A stretch of DNA of 9,554 nt from an uncultured Bacteroidales bacterium. GTDB taxonomy: Bacteria > Bacteroidota > Bacteroidia > Bacteroidales > UBA4417. The position numbers were made by a program, and so were the translations under genes. The notes under the pieces are model-generated. The model searched no databases and was not told where the DNA came from. It worked only from the letters and a program-made list of their open reading frames with translations. Positions 1 through 6,141 of this stretch are shown in pieces; positions within the stretch are counted from its first letter, which is position 1; each line of letters opens with the position of its first letter. The stretch lies in the NCBI GenBank assembly GCA_903917425.1, contig CAIXAQ010000809.1:1-9554 (forward strand), written 5' to 3'.

Positions 1-521
1 ATCAGTTTCAGGTGGGTAAGGTCAGGCGACTGGTCTTGAGCACGTGCTATACGTGATGTGTCATCTGAATTCTGGGCGAAAGTAGCTGTAATCAGGGCCC
101 GCATTGGAACACCATCGTTCCTGAACATCTTATAAACAATGGAAGCCGTTTTTAACACGCAACGTTTAACCTCGTTTGTGCCCCAGATGATGATTAAGTA
201 GTTAGGACGGTGTATATCCCCGTTATAACCTGTTACAGTATTGAATTTTGTCACCTTCTCCATTACATCAATCGCCCTGCCGCTCACACCGGTGCCATCA
301 ATAAAAAATGTTAAGGTCAGGTCGCCTTTTTTAACTCTTTTGAAATTCATCCGGCTGTTTGTTGTTCCCGATCCCTGGGAACTATCATATTCGATTTCGA
401 CAGCAATGGTAATTTCATTCGGATTAACAGGCGACTCAAACTCATCAACAGCCCTCCCGGAATAATCCGGGTTAGTATAGGCCTTAATGAATAATTTTTC
501 GAGGGTTCCGCGTTCGCTCAT
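1..521 (-). CDS. CIS baseplate protein with CIS_tube N-terminal domain (Afp7/Pvc7-like, LysM expected), 3' part outside window
   Basis: The visible 173 residues match the N-terminal domain of the contractile injection system protein that bridges inner tube and baseplate (Afp7/Pvc7 type). The start MSERGTLEKL is followed by SPVNPNEI (30-37), a pattern common at the head of this family. Further along are KGDLTLTFFIDGTG (65-78), RPNYLIIIWG (105-114) and SPDLTH (165-170). In relatives SPDLTH lies just before a C-terminal LysM domain, which here would fall beyond base 1, so the gene is cut by the window and not truncated biologically. The ATG at 521 lies 4 bases after the stop of the 53-aa gene upstream, consistent with operon translation. 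Family assignment is from recognised sequence patterns; the LysM part is inferred. Confidence 0.85.
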   Translation of the reverse strand, partial: MSERGTLEKLFIKAYTNPDYSGRAVDEFESPVNPNEITIAVEIEYDSSQGSGTTNSRMNFKRVKKGDLTLTFFIDGTGVSGRAIDVMEKVTKFNTVTGYNGDIHRPNYLIIIWGTNEVKRCVLKTASIVYKMFRNDGVPMRALITATFAQNSDDTSRIARAQDQSPDLTHLKL

Positions 522-525
522 GATT

Positions 526-687
526 TTACCTTTCAGTTTTTTGCTTTAGTATTTCCAGGACACGTTCGACACACTCATTCACAATCGATAGTTTGTCTTC
601 GTTTGAAGCAGATGAGGGACTTGAACCCGCTGATGTTTCTCCGGTTACTTCAACCTGAATTGCAATTTCATCAATTATTATAGCCAT
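526..687 (-). CDS. small DUF5908-like CIS protein (Afp6/Pvc6 position), 53 aa
   Basis: A short frame reading MAIIIDEIAIQVEV and ending in VERVLEILKQKTER. It begins 3 bases after the second tube gene and ends 4 bases before the CIS_tube gene, so it fills the gap exactly. Its layout is a beta-strand-like N-terminus with alternating hydrophobic residues (1-14), a Ser/Gly/Ala-rich linker (16-28) and an amphipathic C-terminal helix (31-53). This is what is seen in the small DUF5908 proteins found at this position in Afp/PVC-type clusters, where the equivalent gene (afp6/pvc6) also sits between tube and LysM genes. The molecular role of that family is poorly known; a small baseplate or assembly factor is only an inference. 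The start ATG is the only one that fits the gap. Confidence 0.75.
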   Translation of the reverse strand: MAIIIDEIAIQVEVTGETSAGSSPSSASNEDKLSIVNECVERVLEILKQKTER

Positions 688-690
688 TTG

Positions 691-1137
691 TTACGATTTA
701 TCCAGGGTGAACCTTTGATAGTAAAATTGCAGGTTTTCGATGACAATTCCATTTTGAGAAGCATTAAAATCACTCACCGTCCATTTTGTCGGGTAGGCGT
801 TAACAAGATGCCAGGTCATAAGAGGTTCATGCTTTTCATTCAGCAGGCTAACATCTATATTTTTAGGAAGTATGCTGAAATTGTCAATGCAAAGCATAAT
901 CCAGTCGCAGATTGACGAGTTTATGAGCAAACCCCGTTTCAAGACCAGTTCGGAGTACTTTGGACGCAAAGGATATTTCTGAATATACCTGTTCTCACCC
1001 CCTTCGGCAACCTCTTCGGTAGGAACTTCAACCGTGAGTCCGCTTGCTTCCGAAAACCGCATATCGTTTTCATTGGCAGGGATCCCAAGTACTACTACTT
1101 TAAAATGAAAGGTTACCGGTGGATAGTATTTTGCCAT
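691..1137 (-). CDS. second gp19-like tail tube protein (Afp5/Pvc5-like), 148 aa
   Basis: A T4 gp19-type tube subunit, paralogous to the next gene upstream. Shared landmarks are FHFKV (10-14), MRFSEASGL (26-34), LKRGL (66-70), DVSLLNEKHEPLMTW (95-109) and VNAYPTKW (112-119). Compared with the 144-aa paralogue it carries about five extra residues after the first strand (around 18-25), a longer 38-52 region (EVPTEEVAEGGENRY), and an aromatic tail (QFYYQRF). In Afp/PVC-type particles one tube protein forms most of the tube, and a divergent copy forms the ring next to the baseplate. This gene's place before the DUF5908 and CIS_tube genes fits the baseplate-proximal version, which is an inference. 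Its ATG overlaps the upstream stop in TAATG, indicating translational coupling. Confidence 0.88.
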   Translation of the reverse strand: MAKYYPPVTFHFKVVVLGIPANENDMRFSEASGLTVEVPTEEVAEGGENRYIQKYPLRPKYSELVLKRGLLINSSICDWIMLCIDNFSILPKNIDVSLLNEKHEPLMTWHLVNAYPTKWTVSDFNASQNGIVIENLQFYYQRFTLDKS

Positions 1138-1571
1138 TATTCGTTCTGTAATTCAAGCCCTTCATGGGCTATTTCGATAGATTCGATGGCCACCTCATTA
1201 CCCGAAGCTTTAAGTTGTGGTCCTTCCACTTTTACAGGAAATGCATTATGTACTTTCCACACCATAACAGGAGCATGTTCTTCATTCAGAAGACTGATTA
1301 TCAGGTCACGCCTTTCAACTGTATTGAGTTTAATGGTGTTGAGCCAATTGAAGAAATCATTATCGCTTTTTACGATTCCTCTTTTCAGGGTAATGTTGTT
1401 GTATTTGCGGAGGCCAGGCATTTTTGTGACAGAGAACTCAGGTGATGAGCCATCGCGGTATTCAATGGCCTGGCTTTCTTGTGTTAGCCCGGTAACTTCC
1501 GAAAATCCGATTCGTTGTCCACCCCACTGAACCGTGAAGTGAAATACTGGTAAAGGATATTGTGCTGCCAT
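1137..1571 (-). CDS. main gp19-like inner tube protein (Afp1/Pvc1-like), 144 aa
   Basis: Inner tube subunit of a contractile injection system; hexameric rings of this fold stack to form the rigid tube that is driven through the target envelope. Visible family features are PVFHFTV (8-14), IGFSEVTGL (21-29), IEYRDGSSPEF (36-46), LKRGI (62-66), SLLNEEHAPVMVWKVHNAFP (93-112) and an acidic C-terminus. Length is normal for the family. It lies 58 bases downstream of the sheath gene, the largest gap in the operon. That gap is AT-rich with no clear Shine-Dalgarno site or terminator, so the gene may still be read with the sheath but translated independently. It is closer to the canonical gp19 pattern than its neighbour, which is why it is taken as the bulk tube protein. 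Confidence 0.92.
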   Translation of the reverse strand: MAAQYPLPVFHFTVQWGGQRIGFSEVTGLTQESQAIEYRDGSSPEFSVTKMPGLRKYNNITLKRGIVKSDNDFFNWLNTIKLNTVERRDLIISLLNEEHAPVMVWKVHNAFPVKVEGPQLKASGNEVAIESIEIAHEGLELQNE

Positions 1572-1629
1572 TATAATATTATTTTAGAGATTATACATTG
1601 GATTTTAAAAAATGATTCATCTATATATG

Positions 1630-3060
1630 TCAGGAAACCTGCATTTTATGCGAAAATTTCAGAATGATAAACTCAGCCGGACGTACGACGGCCATGCCAA
1701 TTTCAACATTCATCCTGCCTTCGAGAATATCTTGTGCCGACATGGTAATTCCTAGACCGCACCTTACAAAAAAAGCGTCCTTGGTAGTGGCTCCGGCAAG
1801 AGCACCATCCCGCCATTTCTGAACCAGGTAATTTTCGATCATTCCTCTTACTTTTACCCAGGTGTTTGCGTCATTTGGTTCAAATACAGCCCAATAGGTT
1901 GATTTTTTAACCGATTCTTCAACCATATTAAAGAATCGTCTTACCGGAATGTAACGCCACTCATTATCGTTGCCGGCAAGTGTGCGTGCGCCCCACACCA
2001 GGGTTCCTTTTCCTGCAAAAGCCCGTAATGCATTAATGGATTTACCTGTCGTGGCATCTACATTCATGGCACCCTGCCTCAGGTTGTCTATTTTGCGGAC
2101 CGGCTCAATCACGTTTGCGAGACTCACGTTAGCAGGAGCTTTCCAAACACCACGTTTTGAATCTGTTGCAGCATACACACCGGCCAAAGTTCCACTTGGT
2201 GGCAGTGTAATAAAATGCTCCTTCAGCACAGTTTTCACATAATTATACAAGCCGGTATTTGTGTTTTTAAATGTGATCAGATCAGCGGTTGATGAGTTGT
2301 ATGTTACATCTACATTCGTTTCGCCCTCATCGATATAATTGTTCATCGAAGTTTTGAGAAACGGATAATACACGGCTCCGTATTTTAGATAATTGTTGCC
2401 AAAATAACCGCGATTTATTACCAGTCGTGAGGTTGTTTCACCTTCAGGAACTTCATCGAGGTCTTTGTTCCCGTCAAACAGATCAAAGATGGCAAAACGG
2501 TCACGCAGCACATCGCATTGATTCAGAACAGCCTGTACCAGAGTTAAATAGTCGGTAGAGGTAAGTTTCACGGCCTCAGGAATCACTATCAAAGTAGGCT
2601 CATCTTCATTAGCCAGGATATCTAATCCGTCACTGAGCCCGTACATGGTTGCAAGGTTGCTGCTGATATCTCCTTTTAGCGAAATTGATGGCGTGGTCTG
2701 GTATGTGCCAACAGAAATAATGTAACATTGACCGCCCCCGTTATCGAAAAACATCTTTACACTATAATACAAAATATACGGTAAGGCAGGTTCGGTGAAG
2801 GATGTAGTAGTATAAGTGCCATTTGTTTCGGCTACCACCGATATAGCAATAGCATCGGTACGTGCCACCCCGAAATATTGCTCAAACTCTTTGAGCGAGT
2901 ATATCTTGGTAGGTTTCAGTATAAGGTCAAGATCGGCATTTCGTCTGGCTATTTGCGTATATCCGATAAAAGCCGGGATAGCAGTTTCAACCTCTGCTAC
3001 TGAGGGAGGAAAGACCGGGATCTCTTCCACATAAACGTCAGGTGTTTTGTAAGTTGCCAT
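1630..3060 (-). CDS. contractile tail sheath protein, 476 aa
   Basis: Sheath subunit whose contraction powers injection. The N-terminus MATYKTPDVYVEEI (1-14) followed by PAFIGYT (29-35) is the classical start of CIS and phage sheath proteins. FFDNGGGQCYI (104-114) is a conserved core motif. The C-terminal sheath domain is clear: GVYAATDSKRGVWKAPAN (294-311), INALRAFAGKGTLVWGARTL (342-361), EWRYIPVRRFFNMVEES (367-383), VFEPND..TW (392-401) and the end GMAVVRPAEFIILKFSHKM (455-473). The length is typical for a compact eCIS/T6SS-iv sheath without large surface insertions. Only one sheath gene is present between the cap region and the tube genes, whereas Afp/PVC clusters carry three. It begins 12 bases after the 337-aa gene. 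Confidence 0.96.
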   Translation of the reverse strand: MATYKTPDVYVEEIPVFPPSVAEVETAIPAFIGYTQIARRNADLDLILKPTKIYSLKEFEQYFGVARTDAIAISVVAETNGTYTTTSFTEPALPYILYYSVKMFFDNGGGQCYIISVGTYQTTPSISLKGDISSNLATMYGLSDGLDILANEDEPTLIVIPEAVKLTSTDYLTLVQAVLNQCDVLRDRFAIFDLFDGNKDLDEVPEGETTSRLVINRGYFGNNYLKYGAVYYPFLKTSMNNYIDEGETNVDVTYNSSTADLITFKNTNTGLYNYVKTVLKEHFITLPPSGTLAGVYAATDSKRGVWKAPANVSLANVIEPVRKIDNLRQGAMNVDATTGKSINALRAFAGKGTLVWGARTLAGNDNEWRYIPVRRFFNMVEESVKKSTYWAVFEPNDANTWVKVRGMIENYLVQKWRDGALAGATTKDAFFVRCGLGITMSAQDILEGRMNVEIGMAVVRPAEFIILKFSHKMQVS

Positions 3061-3072
3061 TTTGAAACTTTT

Positions 3073-4086
3073 TTATGGTTTTGAAATTTGTATGATTATT
3101 TCTGATTTGGATTTATCAGCCGAAGGTTGGGGCAAATGAGGAATTATTACATCACCATTCAGGGTGAGTTGAATTTTTTTTCTGGCTTTTTCCTGTCTCG
3201 GAACCAAAACTTCAGACTTGAAAAGAACAAGCCTTGAGTTTGAAGCGGATGTCAGAAAAGCGGATGGTATTTCGGAATCAGTAAAAGATCCGGAAGCTAC
3301 TTTGGTAAAAAGTAACTGAGGCCTGGTTTCTTCGCTATAGCCAATATCGGTTACCTGCAATTTATCGAATTCAGTATCAGAATAGTTTCGGGCAACGATG
3401 TAATATTTAACTATTTCCTTCCTTGCTTCGAACGGCACAATAAACTTTGGCCGGATCGAGTACATGGTTTTGCTGACTTTTATTTCAATGATGGCCGAAG
3501 CATTATTTGCATTTATTTCAGCATCCTTGTAATAAATGAATTTGGCTGTGGAAATTGGATAGGTTTCATTGACAGTATATATTCCTGCAGCCTGACCGGA
3601 TAAATCGTACGAAACAGAATCCCTGTTCTCCTCTAAAGTAACTGTATCGGTCAGCAAAACAATACCATTTCTATCTTTGAGTGTAGCCGAACACGGGCGG
3701 TCTGGTTTGGTGAGTTTATGGCTGAATTTACTTCCCACCAGCGGTAGTTTATAAACTGTATCAAGTTCAACCGGTGCTATACTATTTTGATAATATTGAA
3801 CTGAGTAACCATCGATGGGAAATTCAGTGAAATTAGAAAAGTATGGATTGTTGATTTTCAATCCGATACGTAATGTCTTTCCTTCAATCGAAATTAAAGC
3901 CTTATCAAAATCATTGGCCTCAAAAAGTATGTATAAAATCCCGTCAACAATTTTAGCAAGCATTTTACTGTTTTGCAACAACTGCTTGGTATCCTGTGGC
4001 AGAAAGAAATCAAAATCGCGACAGTTGCCCTCGTAATAACTGTGGTGTATGGAAAAGGTGCAGAGTGTCAGAAACTTTATAGTCAT
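3073..4086 (-). CDS. uncharacterised beta-rich protein of the CIS operon, 337 aa
   Basis: Not recognised as a named family. The start overlaps the end of the cap gene by four bases (ATGA), and the sheath gene follows after 12 bases, so it is an integral member of the CIS operon. The N-terminus (FLTLCTFSIHHSYYEGNC, 5-22) is mildly hydrophobic but is not a convincing signal peptide. The rest is dominated by alternating hydrophobic/polar stretches typical of beta-sandwiches, with an LSGQAAGIYTV motif (162-172) like the penultimate strand of Ig-like domains, and a second strand-rich half (199-337) ending SEIIIQISKP. No catalytic motif, transmembrane helix or coiled coil is obvious. By position it could be a cap-associated or sheath-associated structural factor; a cap adaptor has been described in the Algoriphagus eCIS. 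That role is inference from gene order only. It could also be a surface adhesin. Confidence 0.8.
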   Translation of the reverse strand: MTIKFLTLCTFSIHHSYYEGNCRDFDFFLPQDTKQLLQNSKMLAKIVDGILYILFEANDFDKALISIEGKTLRIGLKINNPYFSNFTEFPIDGYSVQYYQNSIAPVELDTVYKLPLVGSKFSHKLTKPDRPCSATLKDRNGIVLLTDTVTLEENRDSVSYDLSGQAAGIYTVNETYPISTAKFIYYKDAEINANNASAIIEIKVSKTMYSIRPKFIVPFEARKEIVKYYIVARNYSDTEFDKLQVTDIGYSEETRPQLLFTKVASGSFTDSEIPSAFLTSASNSRLVLFKSEVLVPRQEKARKKIQLTLNGDVIIPHLPQPSADKSKSEIIIQISKP

Positions 4087-4652
4087 TTGTTACCCAGATT
4101 TTCATTTATAATTGTGATTGGAGGCTGTACTCCGGTTATAGTTTCATCATGGATTATCACTAATCTCATTTTGTAAACAATTGAAGGTAAGTGCTTTGCT
4201 CCAAGAAATGCCCATACCTGGTTAATCTGGTCATATCCCATATTCTGTAATTCGAAAGTAAGTTTCTCGATTCGGGAATCGAGTGAAGGGTATGCCAGGG
4301 GAGTGAAACAAGTTCGTGATTGAAAGAATGTCAATAAATACGACAAGCATTTCAGCGCTTCCTTATACTGACTGAAATTAGCGGAAAATAATAGATGTAA
4401 GCAAAGTTTAATCTCAGGTTCGGAAACGATATGCTGCCCATCTTTATAAATATACTCCGGAACCTGGGATTTAAAAGTTCTTTCTTCTTCAATATTAATA
4501 ACGGTGATCGCTACTGTTTCTTCACCAAATATATATTTGCCGCTTTCATCAACAACTTTCGAAAGCTTTACTTCGGGTGCTCCCAAACCAATCCGGGAAT
4601 GAAGGTAGATGCCCAACTCGTCAGTAATGAATTTTAAAGCAATATCTATCAT
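4083..4652 (-). CDS. DUF4255/Pvc16_N family tail terminator (CIS cap) protein, 189 aa
   Basis: Member of the Afp16/Pvc16 family (DUF4255), which caps the top end of the tube and sheath and sets the end of tail assembly. Characteristic features are the N-terminal helix IALKFITDELGIYL (4-17), VINIEEERT (51-59), LCLHLLFSANFSQYKEALKCLS (83-104), FFQSR (109-113) and the C-terminal LWG-like segment VWAFLGAKHLPSIVYKMR (146-163). Length is normal for the family. It is the first gene of the minus-strand operon and faces a 640-base non-coding spacer. The ATG at 4652 has no evident Shine-Dalgarno site, which is usual in Bacteroidota. Placing the cap gene at the head of the operon differs from Afp/PVC, where the 16th gene is at the end. 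Confidence 0.9.
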   Translation of the reverse strand: MIDIALKFITDELGIYLHSRIGLGAPEVKLSKVVDESGKYIFGEETVAITVINIEEERTFKSQVPEYIYKDGQHIVSEPEIKLCLHLLFSANFSQYKEALKCLSYLLTFFQSRTCFTPLAYPSLDSRIEKLTFELQNMGYDQINQVWAFLGAKHLPSIVYKMRLVIIHDETITGVQPPITIINENLGNK

Positions 4653-4722
4653 ACTATGAATGAATACTCAACTTTATAATTGTGATTACTTATTTGTCTA
4701 TTCCGAAAATATTAAATATCAA

Positions 4723-4739
4723 GCAATTGCATTAACCGT
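4723..4739 (-). promoter_or_regulatory. candidate shared upstream site, copy 1 (GCAATTGC core)
   Basis: On the plus strand this reads GCAATTGCATTAACCGT; a copy lacking one A occurs at 9048-9063. Both lie in non-coding DNA, have the same orientation relative to a minus-strand gene, and are at similar distance from its start codon (71 and 62 bases). The core GCAATTGC is an 8-bp palindrome. A common regulator binding site is an inference; in AT-rich DNA a chance match of this size is possible. Confidence 0.3.
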
Positions 4740-4878
4740 CGCAATTTACTTTTTCTATAAATATCGCGGATTAATAATTTCGATTTTAGCGTTTGAGATA
4801 GTTGATCTTAGATATCCATGTATTCCATCAATCGGACTTTCTAATAAAAAAGCGGCATTTCAGCGTGATACAAGCAAC

Positions 4879-4910
4879 TCCATTGAAATACCTAATTGTA
4901 TTACAATGGA
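4879..4910. repeat. hairpin-forming inverted repeat, 13-base arms, 12 paired
   Basis: Arms TCCATTGAAATAC (4879-4891) and GTATTACAATGGA (4898-4910) around the loop CTAATT. Twelve of thirteen pairs match; the single mismatch is A4886/A4903. There is no T-run after it in either direction, so it does not look like a simple intrinsic terminator. It lies about 230 bases upstream of the cap gene. It may be a leader hairpin if transcription of the CIS operon starts beyond it, or a protein binding dyad. Confidence 0.6.
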
Positions 4911-5024
4911 AGAGTGTCAGTAATTAAATAAAAACGTGCTGAAACACAATCTGGCAATTAATTAAATGAACAGAAAATTTAGATGAAAACAGAATTAAGA
5001 AGTAGACTGGAGTTTCTTATGTTG

Positions 5025-5042
5025 TTAATTATCGATAATTAA
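5025..5042. promoter_or_regulatory. 18-bp perfect palindrome, candidate operator
   Basis: TTAATTATCGATAATTAA is identical to its reverse complement over all 18 bases, centred on ATCGAT. It lies about 30-50 bases downstream (minus strand) of the candidate -7 box at 5074-5081, a position where a bound repressor could block transcription of the CIS operon. The symmetry is seen directly; the operator role is inferred. Confidence 0.4.
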
Positions 5043-5073
5043 AGAAATACAAGTATATGTTTATTTGCGATAG

Positions 5074-5105
5074 TAAAGTTACGATATAGAATAGGGCGAA
5101 GTCAA
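5074..5105 (-). promoter_or_regulatory. candidate promoter for the CIS operon
   Basis: On the minus strand TTG (5105-5103), a 21-base spacer, then TAACTTTA (5081-5074), which is one base off the Bacteroidota -7 consensus TAnnTTTG. No better match with a correctly spaced TTG was found between here and the cap gene start. The resulting leader would be long (about 410 bases), so a nearer, atypical promoter cannot be excluded. Confidence 0.35.
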
Positions 5106-5111
5106 TAGTTT

Positions 5112-5137
5112 GCAAAAATAATATTTATTATTTTTGC
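5112..5137. repeat. 26-bp perfect inverted repeat carrying two opposed TAnnTTTG boxes
   Basis: Arms GCAAAAATAATA (5112-5123) and TATTATTTTTGC (5126-5137) are exact reverse complements around TT. Each arm ends in a perfect TAnnTTTG match (TATTTTTG), on the plus strand at 5129-5136 and on the minus strand at 5120-5113. The plus-strand box has a TTG at 5110-5112 with a slightly short 16-base spacer; the minus-strand box has no well-spaced TTG. It may be a symmetric promoter/operator or an AT-rich bidirectional terminator. Confidence 0.5.
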
Positions 5138-5167
5138 CGTTAACCAGTATAATTTGGCAAATAAGTT

Positions 5168-5202
5168 ATTAAATATCATTGATTCAGTATGTTATATTTA
5201 AT
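5168..5202. repeat. 9-bp inverted repeat with 17-base spacer
   Basis: Arms ATTAAATAT (5168-5176) and ATATTTAAT (5194-5202) are perfect reverse complements. They sit about 20 bases upstream of the TTG element of the J-domain gene promoter, where an activator or repressor could bind. Pure A/T arms in AT-rich DNA make a chance occurrence plausible. Confidence 0.3.
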
Positions 5203-5223
5203 CAGGGCTATAGAAAATCAAAA

Positions 5224-5253
5224 TTGAGATTTTGTTGGTAGTTTGTAACTTTG
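5224..5253 (+). promoter_or_regulatory. Bacteroidota-type promoter of the TerB/J-domain gene
   Basis: TTG at 5224-5226, a 19-base spacer, and TAACTTTG at 5246-5253, a perfect match to the Bacteroidota -33/-7 consensus with the preferred spacing. Transcription would start around 5260, giving a leader of about 30 bases. That leader contains an AAAGGA ribosome site (5281-5286), six bases before the ATG. Confidence 0.75.
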
Positions 5254-5292
5254 CACGATTAATTATAATAACACAATTAAAAAGGATATTTA

Positions 5293-6039
5293 ATGGCAAA
5301 ATTTCTGAAATGGCTGGGCGGTGGCATAGGATGGGCGGCCGGTGGACCAATTGGTGCAATACTTGGATTCGCACTGGGTTCGATGATAGATGGCATGCAA
5401 AGCGGAGTATATGCATATGAACCGCAGAGCCGGCCCAATTTTAATACACCTCAAACTACTCCTAACGATTTTATAGTCAGTTTGTTGATACTTGCTTCTG
5501 CTGTCATGAAATCGGATCAGAAAGTGCTGAAGTCGGAACTTGATTTTGTGAAACGCTTTCTATTGCAGCAGTTTGGTGCTGCCGAAGCCGAGAGACAACT
5601 GCTCATGCTACGCGAGTTTCTGAAGACAGAGCATGATATACAACAAGTTGGATTTCAGATAAAACAATATATGGAATATCCGTCGCGCTTGCAGTTAATG
5701 CACTTCCTGTTTGGATTGGCTGCAGCGGATGCTCAGGTACACGATGCAGAATTGCGGTTAATCACCCGGATTTCGGGAATTCTGGGGATAAGTAATACTG
5801 ATTTTGAGAGCATTAAGGCTATGTTTGTGAAAGATACAACCAGTGCTTTCCGAATACTCGAAATTACGCCCGATGCCACTGATGAGGAACTAAAGAAGGC
5901 TTATCGCCGCATGGCACTAAAATATCATCCTGATCGCCTGGCTCATTTGGGCGACGATGTTCAGAAGGCTGCCAATTCAAAATTCCAGGAGTTGAATGCG
6001 GCATACGAGCAGATAAAAAAGCAACGAGGAATTAATTAA
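5293..6039 (+). CDS. TerB-like/DjlA-type J-domain co-chaperone, 248 aa
   Basis: A DnaJ-family protein that should stimulate the ATPase of DnaK (Hsp70). Residues 9-34 form a glycine-zipper-like hydrophobic stretch ([21 protein letters not shown]), resembling the N-terminus of DjlA proteins and possibly inserting in the inner membrane. Residues about 58-170 are helical and match the TerB-like domain seen between the membrane segment and J domain in this family (acidic and basic helices, [14 protein letters not shown] near 142-155). A C-terminal J domain (186-248) holds the catalytic HPD at 212-214 within KYHPDR, preceded by [13 protein letters not shown]. The start is supported by an AAAGGA ribosome site and the promoter at 5224-5253. 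It is read divergently from the CIS operon; a role in CIS assembly is conceivable but not shown. Confidence 0.88.
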   Translation: MAKFLKWLGGGIGWAAGGPIGAILGFALGSMIDGMQSGVYAYEPQSRPNFNTPQTTPNDFIVSLLILASAVMKSDQKVLKSELDFVKRFLLQQFGAAEAERQLLMLREFLKTEHDIQQVGFQIKQYMEYPSRLQLMHFLFGLAAADAQVHDAELRLITRISGILGISNTDFESIKAMFVKDTTSAFRILEITPDATDEELKKAYRRMALKYHPDRLAHLGDDVQKAANSKFQELNAAYEQIKKQRGIN

Positions 6040-6141
6040 TGTCGGAAATCGGGCATTTGATGTTAGGAATAAACATTTTATCTGATTCATTGCCAATAAA
6101 GCATTTACAGGTATCATCCTTTCGTATATTTCAGATTGAAA

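Larger units (their letters stand above)
4653..5292. other. 640-base divergent non-coding spacer rich in inverted repeats
   Basis: AT-rich region between the divergently read CIS operon and the J-domain gene. It contains the promoter of the J-domain gene (5224-5253), a weaker minus-strand promoter candidate (5074-5105), and four dyads (4879-4910, 5025-5042, 5112-5137, 5168-5202), listed separately. The one sizeable open frame (4660-4923, plus) has biased, unrecognisable composition and begins 8 bases from the cap gene start without a promoter, so it is treated as non-coding. If the distal minus-strand promoter is the real one, the CIS mRNA would have a leader of roughly 410 bases. Confidence 0.7.

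Noticed and set aside
1105..1530. 141-residue plus-strand open frame over the tube genes, and similar antisense frames at 241-465, 688-915, 1970-2242 and 2816-3034
   Set aside because: All lie antisense to well-recognised CIS genes and have compositions typical of shadow frames.
4660..4923. 87-residue open frame on the plus strand in the divergent spacer
   Set aside because: It begins 8 bases from the cap gene start, has no promoter or ribosome site, no recognisable motif, and contains a strong hairpin near its end. It reads like AT-rich non-coding DNA that happens to lack stops.
6136..6138. TTG as start of the cysteine-cluster protein
   Set aside because: An ATG two codons downstream is in frame and the TTG is not associated with a better ribosome site, so the ATG at 6142 was used.
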